A stretch of DNA of 40,311 bases from Pseudomonas sp. Ant30-3 (GTDB lineage Bacteria > Pseudomonadota > Gammaproteobacteria > Pseudomonadales > Pseudomonadaceae). The position numbers and the translations under genes are program-made. The DNA lies in contig NZ_JMCL01000087.1 of NCBI RefSeq assembly GCF_000690905.1, positions 1 through 40,311 of the forward strand. Reading direction: 5' to 3'. Shown in pieces: positions 25,148 through 32,480 of the stretch. Each line of letters begins with the position of its first letter. Within the stretch, counting starts at the first letter, position 1. The notes beneath the pieces were generated by a model that saw only the letters and a list, made by a program, of their open reading frames with translations, ran no database searches and was not told the origin of the DNA.

Positions 25148-26167
25148 TCAGCGATACAAAACTTTCTCCGCCAACTCGTCCGCCACCCGCGCCGGGGAGC
25201 GTTTCTCCGCCTGGGCATGGGCGAAGACTTCGGTCAGCCGCGAGCTGATTTTCGACAGGTGCGCAGTGATGGTGGTCAGCGCTTCGCCCCTGTGCTTGAG
25301 CGACACGTAGATGAGCCCACCAGCATTGATCACATAATCCGGCGCGTAAAGGATGCCACGCCGCTCCAACTGATCGGCAACGTCCAGATGCGTCAGCTGA
25401 TTATTCGCTGAACCGGCCACCGCCGAGCAGCGCAACTGCGCGACCGTGACGCTGTTGAGCACCCCGCCCAGCCCGCACGGCGCCAGAATGTCGCACGGCG
25501 TACTGAGTAGGGAATCGTTGGCAATCGGATGTGCCCCCAGTTGTTCCATCGCCAATTGCACCTTGCCGTGATCGATGTCGCTGACCAGCAGTTCGGCGCC
25601 GGCGGCGTGCAACTGTTCGGCGAGGGCAAAGCCAACATTGCCCAAACCCTGAATGGCTATGCGCAGGCTTTCAAGATTGTCGCTGCCCAGACGGGCCATC
25701 GCGGTCGCGCGAATGCCGGTGAATACACCCATGGCCGCATGCGGCGCCGGGTCGCCCGCCGATGTGGTACTGGTGACGTGTTGCGTCTGTTGGGCGATGC
25801 AATCCATGTCTGCCACCGACGTGCCGCTGTCGATGGCAGTGATGTAGCGCCCGTCGAGCTGATTGATGCAACGGCCAAACGCTTCAAACAGTGCGCCGCG
25901 ACTTTCAACATGGACCGGCCGAATGATCACGGCCACACCGCCGCCCTGCGCAAGGCCGGCTAACGCCGCTTTGTAACTCATGCCTTGGGCCAGGCGAATG
26001 GCGTCCTCGACCGCTGTCTCGTCGTCAGGATAGGAAAGATAACGACAACCACCCAGGGCAGGCCCCAGACGGCTGTTATGAATGGCAATGACCGCCTTCA
26101 ACCCGGTGGCCGGGTCGACGCTCAGATGCAGCGATTCAAGGCGAGTGCTTTGCATGAGAGCGAACAT
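25148..26167 (-). CDS. Leu/Phe/Val dehydrogenase family protein with altered catalytic lysine position
   Basis: This 339-residue protein is of the Glu/Leu/Phe/Val dehydrogenase family, which deaminates branched or aromatic amino acids to 2-oxo acids with NAD. The N-terminal substrate domain has LGPALGGCRYL, MSYKAALAGL (K66, substrate carboxylate lysine) and RYITAIDSGTSVADMD (D113). The NAD domain has IQGLGNVG (174-179) and APCGLGGVLN. The glycine-rich catalytic motif, usually GGGK, reads GGGV here: residue 78 is GTG (25934-25936, complement) where the catalytic lysine belongs. The enzyme may therefore be inactive as a deaminase or have another role. GGGAG precedes the ATG. No other amino-acid catabolic genes are adjacent. 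Confidence 0.9.
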   Translation of the reverse strand: MFALMQSTRLESLHLSVDPATGLKAVIAIHNSRLGPALGGCRYLSYPDDETAVEDAIRLAQGMSYKAALAGLAQGGGVAVIIRPVHVESRGALFEAFGRCINQLDGRYITAIDSGTSVADMDCIAQQTQHVTSTTSAGDPAPHAAMGVFTGIRATAMARLGSDNLESLRIAIQGLGNVGFALAEQLHAAGAELLVSDIDHGKVQLAMEQLGAHPIANDSLLSTPCDILAPCGLGGVLNSVTVAQLRCSAVAGSANNQLTHLDVADQLERRGILYAPDYVINAGGLIYVSLKHRGEALTTITAHLSKISSRLTEVFAHAQAEKRSPARVADELAEKVLYR

Positions 26168-26340
26168 CGTAAGGCTCCCGAATCACTTCTTGTAGTCGCC
26201 AGTATAGGCTTGCACCCAAAAATTGCAGGAGCGCACCGGAATAAGCGCTGCCGTTCTTCAGGCTTTCAGACATAACCCTGCATGGCACTGGACGAATGCC
26301 GCAGACGAGGCTAAAAACGAGGCATCCCCCGGAGATTTTG

Positions 26341-27144
26341 ATGACACCGCGCCAACACTTCTTCGATTGCCTGCAACGATCACCGCCTGCGCTGTTCGAG
26401 GCGGCGCTATGGATTGCGGTCGAGCACGACAAGGACGTGAATCCGCAGGCAGTCATGGCGCAGTTCAAGGATCTGCAGCAGCGCGTCAGTTATGGCTTGC
26501 CCATGTTGCCGGTCAGCGAACTGGCTCAGCCGTTACTGCGACGTCTGAATGATTTGGGTTACGCCCAGGATGATTTCACGCCGCTGCGTCCGCAGGTCGC
26601 GTTGCTCGACAAGGTGCTGGAACGTCGCCGTGGTCAGCCATTGGCGTTGGGGTTAATTGCACTTGAACTGGCCAAAGGGCTGGAAATCCCGCTGGCAGGG
26701 GTCAACTTTCCGGGGCATTTTCTGCTGCGGGTGCCGGGCGCCGATCACCTGCTCGACCCGTGCGGCGGCCGCCGGCTGTACCCCAACGATTGTCGCGAAT
26801 TGTTGCAACGCCAATATGGCCCGAACATGAAGCTCAGCGCCGACCATTTGCTCACCGCCCAGCCGGTGCAAATGCTTCAGCGTCTGTCACGCAACCTGCG
26901 CCAGCTGCACCTTTCTCACGATGATTACATCGGCGCGTTGATTGACGCCGAGCGTGTGCTGGAATTGGGTAACGCCAGTGCGGCGGACTATCTGGCGCGG
27001 GCCAGCCTGTATCAGCGACTGGATTGCCCCAACGCCGAGCGATTTGATCTGGAGCACGCGCTGATGCTCAGCGATGACCCGATTCAGCGGATTCGATTGA
27101 CGGAGCGCCTGGGGCATTTACCCCCCAACTCAATCGTCCACTGA
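26341..27144 (+). CDS. SirB1-family transglutaminase-like/TPR protein
   Basis: This 267-residue protein has a SirB1/transglutaminase-like N-terminal domain. Its core segments are LDKVLERRRGQPLALGLIAL, then GLEIPLAGVNFPGHFLLRVP and HLLDPCGGRRLYPNDCRELL. A short TPR-like helical tail follows (YIGALIDAERVLELGNASAA; DYLARASLYQRL). Members of this family are not shown to be active transglutaminases, and the cysteine of the catalytic triad is not evident. ATG 26341 is preferred to 26296 because GGAG lies 6-9 nt before it. Cytosolic; function unknown. Two REP doublets follow. Confidence 0.87.
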   Translation: MTPRQHFFDCLQRSPPALFEAALWIAVEHDKDVNPQAVMAQFKDLQQRVSYGLPMLPVSELAQPLLRRLNDLGYAQDDFTPLRPQVALLDKVLERRRGQPLALGLIALELAKGLEIPLAGVNFPGHFLLRVPGADHLLDPCGGRRLYPNDCRELLQRQYGPNMKLSADHLLTAQPVQMLQRLSRNLRQLHLSHDDYIGALIDAERVLELGNASAADYLARASLYQRLDCPNAERFDLEHALMLSDDPIQRIRLTERLGHLPPNSIVH

Positions 27145-27153
27145 GCCCCACGA

Positions 27154-27244
27154 TCCGTAGGAGCAAGCTTGCTCGCGATACAGGCGGCGCGGTCCATGAG
27201 GCAAACCGCGTCGATGCCATCGCGGGCAAGCCACGCTCCCACAG
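27154..27244. repeat. Inverted REP pair, first of two tandem copies
   Basis: TCCGTAGGAGCAAGCTTGCT (from 27154) faces GCGGGCAAGCCACGCTCCCA (ending about 27242). The centre also holds GCGCGGT/ACCGCG, as in other Pseudomonas REP doublets. Confidence 0.9.
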
Positions 27245-27282
27245 TGAGCTGGGTCGAAGCATAGATGAGTAATCGAAATCAA

Positions 27283-27376
27283 ATCCGTAGGAGCAAGCTT
27301 GCTCGCGATGGCATCGACGCGGTTCATCAGGTAAACCGTGTCACCGTTCATCGCGGGCAAGCCCGGCTCCCACAGG
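27283..27376. repeat. Inverted REP pair, second of two tandem copies
   Basis: ATCCGTAGGAGCAAGCTTGC (from 27283) faces GCGGGCAAGCCCGGCTCCCA (ending about 27373). It repeats the organisation of the doublet at 27154-27244 after a 38-bp gap, so both lie head to tail between convergent genes. Confidence 0.9.
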
Positions 27377-27391
27377 GTTTTCGGTTGACCT

Positions 27392-28027
27392 TCAAGGTGT
27401 ATCGGGCTGATTGGCCGGGTGCGCATTAATAAACGCTGGATGAGCTGCGGCCAACTCCGCCACCCGCCGAATCCTTGGATACGCCTGAAGAGAAATATTG
27501 AAACGCTCTGCTGCGTACAGCTGAGGAATCAGATAAGCGTCCGCCAGGCCCGGTTCGGCACCAAAGCAGTAACCTTCATCCCCGATCATCTGCTCAACCG
27601 TCGCCAGCCCCTGGCCAATCCAGTTGCCGATCCATTCAACCACCTGCGTTTCGTCATGGCCCCACTGGCGCAGTTTGTTGAGCACGCTGACGTTATGCAG
27701 CGGATGCACATCGCAACCAATCACCGCCGCAACCGCCCGTTCACGCGCACGCGCTGCAAGGTCTCGGGACAGCAGAGGCACCTGTGGATAACGCTCTTCC
27801 AGATACTCGATGATCGCCGGCGACTGAATCAGCAGCTCGCCCTCCTCGGTGCGCAAGGCCGGCACACGACCTTGCGGGTTGATCGCCAGGTAGGGCGCCT
27901 GCCGGTGCTCCCCCCCAGGCGGCGCGATCAGGTTGATCGGCAACGCCTGAAAGTCCAGCCTTTTGAGTGCCAACGCGATACGCACCCGGTACGACGACGT
28001 TGAGCGATAGTAGGTGTAAAGCTGCAT
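27392..28027 (-). CDS. maiA: Maleylacetoacetate isomerase (zeta-class GST)
   Basis: This 211-residue protein is a zeta-class glutathione S-transferase that isomerises maleylacetoacetate to fumarylacetoacetate with glutathione. The N-terminal thioredoxin-like domain has the zeta signature YYRSTSSYRVRIALALK and the later LLIQSPAIIEYLEERYP segment. The C-terminal helical domain has IGCDVHPLHNVSVLNKL and FGAEPGLADAYLIPQLY. It is the third gene of the hmgA-fahA-maiA operon, 12 bp after fahA. A GAGGA site precedes the ATG. This is the last step but one of homogentisate breakdown, with fumarylacetoacetase acting next. Confidence 0.95.
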   Translation of the reverse strand: MQLYTYYRSTSSYRVRIALALKRLDFQALPINLIAPPGGEHRQAPYLAINPQGRVPALRTEEGELLIQSPAIIEYLEERYPQVPLLSRDLAARARERAVAAVIGCDVHPLHNVSVLNKLRQWGHDETQVVEWIGNWIGQGLATVEQMIGDEGYCFGAEPGLADAYLIPQLYAAERFNISLQAYPRIRRVAELAAAHPAFINAHPANQPDTP

Positions 28028-28039
28028 GGCTCGATCCTC

Positions 28040-29344
28040 TTAACGCGCCGGCGTCACGGTGCCGCGGCATTCACCAAAACCGATGGACGCAAAACCTTCC
28101 CGGGTGCAGCGCGCACGCAGGATGATTTCGTCACCGTCTTCGAGGAACTTGCGCACCTCGCCCGATGCCAGTTCGATCGGCGTTTTGCCGCCCTCGGTGA
28201 TTTCCAGCAGGCTGCCAAACTGTCCATTTTCCGGCCCCGATAGAGTGCCCGACCCGAACAGATCGCCGGCCTGCAACTGGCAGCCGTTGACGCTGTGATG
28301 CGCAACCATTTGCGCCACGGTCCAGTACATGTGTTTGGTGTTGCTGGAAGTCAGGCGATGGGCCGGCAGATTTTGCTCGCGCATGGTCTCGGTGAGCAGC
28401 AGCACTTCCAGCTCGATGTCGAAAGCCCCAGCGGCCTGATCGCGTTTGTCGAGCAGATACGGCAAAGGCTGCGGATCGCCCTCAGGGCGTGCCGGTTGCG
28501 CCCGACGGAAAGGCTCCAGCGCTTCAGCCGTCACGACCCAAGGCGAAATACTGGTGATGAAACTCTTCGACAGAAACGGACCCAGCGGCTGGTATTCCCA
28601 GGCCTGAATGTCCCGCGCCGACCAATCGTTGAGCAGGCAGAAACCGGCGATGTGATCGGCAGCGTCGCCTATGGCGATCGAATCGCCCATGGCGTTGCCC
28701 TGACCGATCCAGATCCCCAGTTCCAGCTCGTAGTCCAGGCGCGCACACGGACCGAAGGTCGGCTCGGTCTGCCCGGCCGGCAAGGTCTGGCCTTTTGGTC
28801 GACGAACGTCAGTGCCAGACGGGCGAATGGTTGAAGCGCGCCCGTGATAACCAATCGGCACGTATTTGTAGTTCGGCAGCAGCGGGTTGTCCGGACGGAA
28901 CAATTTGCCAACGTTCTGCGCGTGCTCGATGCCGACGTAGAAGTCGGTGTAATCGTTGATTTTCGCCGGCAGGTGCATCGCACAATCCGCCGCCAGTGGC
29001 AGCAATTTTGCGCCCTGCGCTTCGATCTTGCCGTGCAGGGTGCTGCCCTCTGCGAACAGCTCCATCAGGCGCTCACGCAGGGCAACACGCGCGGCGCGGC
29101 CCAATTCAAAAAAAGCATTCAACTGACCGCCACGGGTCGCTTCGGCGGCGGCTTTCGCTGCGCCATCGAACAAGCCGGCGTCCAGCGCGGCTTCCAGATC
29201 GAAAATGTGCTCACCGATGGCCACGCCACTGCGGGGCGCCGAGCCCTGCACGCTGAACACACCGAGCGGCAGGTTTTGCAGCGGAAAATCGGCGTGATCG
29301 TTGGCGGAGGCAACCCAGCTACGAGCGATGGAAGTCTGAGTCAT
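28040..29344 (-). CDS. fahA: Fumarylacetoacetase
   Basis: This 434-residue protein hydrolyses fumarylacetoacetate to fumarate and acetoacetate. The N-terminal domain has FPLQNLPLGVFSVQGSAPRS. The catalytic domain has DYTDFYVGIEHAQNVGKLFR and NYKYVPIGYHGRASTIRPSG, then RLDYELELGIWIGQGNAMGD with metal-binding glutamates. Further on come DWSARDIQAWEYQPLGPFLS and GTLSGPENGQFGSLLEITEG. Length matches bacterial and human enzymes (about 420-435). It starts 3 bp after hmgA ends, with GGAGATAA before the ATG, so the two are cotranscribed. Confidence 0.97.
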   Translation of the reverse strand: MTQTSIARSWVASANDHADFPLQNLPLGVFSVQGSAPRSGVAIGEHIFDLEAALDAGLFDGAAKAAAEATRGGQLNAFFELGRAARVALRERLMELFAEGSTLHGKIEAQGAKLLPLAADCAMHLPAKINDYTDFYVGIEHAQNVGKLFRPDNPLLPNYKYVPIGYHGRASTIRPSGTDVRRPKGQTLPAGQTEPTFGPCARLDYELELGIWIGQGNAMGDSIAIGDAADHIAGFCLLNDWSARDIQAWEYQPLGPFLSKSFITSISPWVVTAEALEPFRRAQPARPEGDPQPLPYLLDKRDQAAGAFDIELEVLLLTETMREQNLPAHRLTSSNTKHMYWTVAQMVAHHSVNGCQLQAGDLFGSGTLSGPENGQFGSLLEITEGGKTPIELASGEVRKFLEDGDEIILRARCTREGFASIGFGECRGTVTPAR

Positions 29345-29347
29345 GGG

Positions 29348-30652
29348 TTATCTCCGGGTTGGGTCGAAAGTGGCGGGCAGGGTCGCCCAGCAAGCGTCAT
29401 AACCAGTTTGCAGCTGCGGGCAGTCCAGCGCGAAACGGCTGGGGCGCAGCACCTGACTGGTCTCGAACATGAACGCCATGGTGTTGTCGATTTTTGCGGG
29501 TGTCAGCTCGGCATTGATCGCGCGGGTGCACGTCTCGCCATCAGGCCCGTGAGCGCTCATGCAACTGTGCAACGAGGCCCCGCCGGGCAGAAAACCCTCA
29601 GCCTTGGCGTCGTATTCGCCTTTGATCAGGCCCATGAATTCGTTCATCAGGTTGCGGTGAAACCACGGTGGACGGAAGGTTTTCTCCGCCACCATCCAGC
29701 GTGGCGGGAAGATCACAAAGTCGAGATTGGCCAGCCCGTGGACACTGGTGGGCGAAGTCAGGACGGTGAAAATCGACGGATCGGGATGATCGAAACTCAC
29801 CGTGCCGATGGTATTGAATCGGCGCAGGTCATATTTGTAGGGCACGTTGTTGCCGTGCCAGGCGACCACATTCAGGGGTGAATGATCCAGTTCACAGGCC
29901 CACAATTCACCGAGGAATTTCTGCACCAGCGTGGTCGGCTGCTTGAGGTTTTCGTAGTGCGCGACCGGCGCCAGAAAGTCTCGTGGATTGGCCAGGCCAT
30001 TGCTGCCGATAGGCCCCAGATCCGGCAGACGCAAAGGCGCACCGTGGTTTTCCGCAAGGTAGCCGCGCGCCTGTGCGTCGAGCAGTTCGATGCGAAACTT
30101 CAGACCGCGAGGCAGCACGGCGATTTCCAGCGGCTCGATTTCCAGCACGCCCAGTTCGGTGACGAGACGCAGACGGCCCAGCTGCGGCACCAGCAGCCAT
30201 TCGCCGTCAGCATTGAAAAACACGCGCTCCATCGAGCGATTGGCGCGGTAGCTGTAAATGCTGATCCCGGCCGGTTTCTCCGGGCTCGAGTTGGCGACCA
30301 TGCTCACCAGGCCATCAATGAAATCGGTGGGTTCGGCGGGAATGTCCAGCGGGTTCCAGCGCAGGCGATTGGGGGTCACTTCACCCAAAGGCCCGCCGGC
30401 CAGTTGCCGCTCCAGTTTGACGAACGCCGGATGATTCGCTGAAGGCTGAATACGGTACAACCAGGTGCGCCGGGCTTCACTGCGCGCCATGGTGAACGCA
30501 GTGCCGGAGAACAGTTCGGTGTAAAGACCGTAGGGGGCTTTTTGCGGAGAGTTCTGGCCGACGGGCAGCGCGCCGGGCAGTGCTTCACTGCTGAATTCGT
30601 TGCCGAAGCCGGACTGATAAGCGAGCTCGGTCGCCGTTGAATCGAGGTTCAT
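29348..30652 (-). CDS. hmgA: Homogentisate 1,2-dioxygenase
   Basis: This 434-residue Fe(II) dioxygenase opens the ring of homogentisate to maleylacetoacetate. It has the family start YQSGFGNEFSSEALPGALPV and the non-haem iron ligands H332 and E338 (PWFHRNLMNEFMGL) and H368 (LHSCMSAHGPDGET). GNNVPYKYDLRRFNTIGTVS and FDHPDPSIFTVLTSP are also family-typical. Loss of this enzyme gives brown pyomelanin; here the gene is complete. It is the first gene of the operon, with AGGAGG before the ATG. The HmgR operator and the divergent hmgR gene lie upstream. Confidence 0.97.
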   Translation of the reverse strand: MNLDSTATELAYQSGFGNEFSSEALPGALPVGQNSPQKAPYGLYTELFSGTAFTMARSEARRTWLYRIQPSANHPAFVKLERQLAGGPLGEVTPNRLRWNPLDIPAEPTDFIDGLVSMVANSSPEKPAGISIYSYRANRSMERVFFNADGEWLLVPQLGRLRLVTELGVLEIEPLEIAVLPRGLKFRIELLDAQARGYLAENHGAPLRLPDLGPIGSNGLANPRDFLAPVAHYENLKQPTTLVQKFLGELWACELDHSPLNVVAWHGNNVPYKYDLRRFNTIGTVSFDHPDPSIFTVLTSPTSVHGLANLDFVIFPPRWMVAEKTFRPPWFHRNLMNEFMGLIKGEYDAKAEGFLPGGASLHSCMSAHGPDGETCTRAINAELTPAKIDNTMAFMFETSQVLRPSRFALDCPQLQTGYDACWATLPATFDPTRR

Positions 30653-30726
30653 GGAGCCTCCTGAACAGGGATCAGGTATGGCCTGTCACTCGGTACAAGA
30701 GGATCGGCATGCCCGGTTATTGTTGT

Positions 30727-30752
30727 CGTAATTCGATTACGCATAACGTAAT
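30727..30752. promoter_or_regulatory. HmgR operator region (overlapping palindromes)
   Basis: A perfect 17-bp palindrome ATTACG-CATAA-CGTAAT lies at 30736-30752. Its left arm also pairs with a third CGTAAT at 30727-30732 across TCG, giving three alternating half-sites in a row. HmgR of P. putida is reported to bind a 17-bp palindrome in the hmgABC promoter, and position between hmgA and hmgR fits. Confidence 0.8.
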
Positions 30753-30813
30753 TTGATTGGTTATGACCGTCAAGTTATAAAGACGCCCATTCGTCCCGGG
30801 ATCGACCACCTTC

Positions 30814-31608
30814 ATGGAAACGCCGCGCAACAACGATAAGCAAAAAGTCCGCTCGGCGGAGGTCGGCACTGACATCCTCAAGGCCTTGGCCGAGCTATCG
30901 CCCTCCACTTCATTGTCGCGGCTTGCCGACCACGTGCAGATGCCCGCGAGCAAGGTTCACCGCTATCTGCAGGCGCTGATTGCCAGCGGTTTTGCCGAAC
31001 AGAACGCGGCCACCAACCACTACGGTCTGGGTCGCGAAGCCCTGCGTGTCGGGCTGGCCGCGCTTAACAGTATGGACGTGCTCAAGGTTGCCGCCCTGCC
31101 CTTGGCGGAACTGCGCGATGAATTGAACGAGACCTGCTTTCTGGCCGTGTGGGGTAATCAGGGTGCAACCGTGGTGCATATCGAACCGGCGGTGCGCGCG
31201 GTGACGGTCGTGACGCAATTGGGCTCGGTATTGCCGCTGCTTACCTCATCAACAGGCTTGGTGTTCGCTGCGTATTTGCCGAAACGCGAAACCGTGGACT
31301 TGCGCGCAGAAGAGCTGCAGGCCAGCGACATTCACGCACTGGCTGACGATCAGGACTACGCCCAATTAAGTCAGCAAATACGCGATCGCGGCCTGCACCA
31401 TGTGCACGGCCTGTTGATGCCCGGAGTCGATGCGCTGTCGGCTCCGGTGTTCAATGCGGTTGGAAACGTAGCGGCGGTGATGACGATCGTCGGGCCGACT
31501 TCGCTGTTCCACGCGGACGAAAACGGCCCGGCGGCGCAGCGATTGCTGGCGGCGACGCGAGCCGTGAGTTGGCGGATGGGCTTTGAAGAGCGCGGCGCGT
31601 CAGATTAG
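30814..31608 (+). CDS. hmgR: IclR-family repressor of the homogentisate operon
   Basis: This 264-residue regulator has an N-terminal winged helix (VGTDILKALAELSPSTSLSR, then ADHVQMPASKVHRYLQALIA) and an IclR effector domain (about 85-260: ETCFLAVWGNQGATVVHIEP; LPLLTSSTGLVFAAYLP; GVDALSAPVFNAVGNVAAVM). Divergent position next to hmgA identifies it as HmgR, which in P. putida represses the operon until homogentisate binds. Its 3' end overlaps the convergent orphan gene by 9 bp. Confidence 0.93.
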   Translation: METPRNNDKQKVRSAEVGTDILKALAELSPSTSLSRLADHVQMPASKVHRYLQALIASGFAEQNAATNHYGLGREALRVGLAALNSMDVLKVAALPLAELRDELNETCFLAVWGNQGATVVHIEPAVRAVTVVTQLGSVLPLLTSSTGLVFAAYLPKRETVDLRAEELQASDIHALADDQDYAQLSQQIRDRGLHHVHGLLMPGVDALSAPVFNAVGNVAAVMTIVGPTSLFHADENGPAAQRLLAATRAVSWRMGFEERGASD

Positions 31609-32286
31609 AAAGCCGGGGATGATTTCGATCACCAGGATGTTGATGTCATCTGCTGTCAGATTCGGGTGAACATGCTCTTCCTGTGCGCTGTACGCAACAG
31701 TGTAAACGCCGATCCTGTCGCCATAGTAATACGGGATTTCATTATCACGAAGATGTGCGTGGATATCCTCAGCGAGCGTTTTCGACTGAATGACTTTGCG
31801 CTCACCATGAGCGCCCATGAATCCTGTCACGTACACGTTATCTATATCTACCGACGGCACACGATGTTTGAGCGCTGCGTGAATTTCTTCAAGGCTGACA
31901 GACTTGATGGAACGATCACTGAATTGGACAGCGTCAACTCCGCGGAATGCGCTGATAATGCGCATTACAATGCTCTCGAACGCTATCACATCGAAACCCT
32001 TGATACGGTCCTTGGGATTGAAAGAATAGCGACGACTGAATACTTCATTTATGCCCTGATCATAATTAGGTATTTCGTCGCGCCTGACATATTTCAGCGC
32101 TTCATCGAAAAGCATTTCCGATGCAATTACTTCGTCAGTGCGAAAGTCAATCGTGTTCAGGTAAGCGTTGAAAGGACCCAGCGCATGCTTTTTCAGGCAT
32201 TCGATCAAAAGGACCCGGACCGCGAACTCGGTACGAATACTCTTCAGGACCGCAAGTTTCTTGAAGGAAAAAAAATCGGAACTCAT
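31600..32286 (-). CDS. Orphan protein of unknown function
   Basis: This 228-residue protein belongs to no family that I recognise. It has no signal peptide, membrane segment or clear enzyme motif. Visible features are a lysine-rich helical start (FFSFKKLAVLKSIRTEFAVR), an aspartate/glutamate-rich middle (IDFRTDEVIASEMLFDEALK), VYVTGFMGAHGERKVIQSKT, and a hydrophobic end (DDINILVIEIIPGFLI). I chose ATG 32286 because the longer frame up to 32424 begins in a low-quality upstream stretch. The gene is more AT-rich than its neighbours and overlaps hmgR tail-to-tail by 9 bp, which suggests later insertion between hmgR and the LuxR gene. Confidence 0.7.
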   Translation of the reverse strand: MSSDFFSFKKLAVLKSIRTEFAVRVLLIECLKKHALGPFNAYLNTIDFRTDEVIASEMLFDEALKYVRRDEIPNYDQGINEVFSRRYSFNPKDRIKGFDVIAFESIVMRIISAFRGVDAVQFSDRSIKSVSLEEIHAALKHRVPSVDIDNVYVTGFMGAHGERKVIQSKTLAEDIHAHLRDNEIPYYYGDRIGVYTVAYSAQEEHVHPNLTADDINILVIEIIPGFLI

Positions 32287-32448
32287 TATTAACGTCCTGT
32301 CAATTTTCAGGTTCGAACGTCTTGTTCGACCTGTGAAATGATTGAATTGTTTAATTGGCCGAAAACAACCAACTCGATTCAGTCGAGGACTATCACTTGG
32401 TTGCCGCCGAAACAGACCATACAACGGACAGGACTTACAAAAACATCA

Positions 32449-32460
32449 AAAACATGTTTT
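32449..32460. promoter_or_regulatory. 12-bp palindrome AAAACATGTTTT
   Basis: A perfect palindrome in the AT-rich gap between the LuxR gene and the orphan gene, about 160 bp upstream of the latter. It may be an operator or simply AT-rich background; no known regulator is assigned. Confidence 0.25.
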
Positions 32461-32480
32461 AAATCATGAGCAATGAGTAT

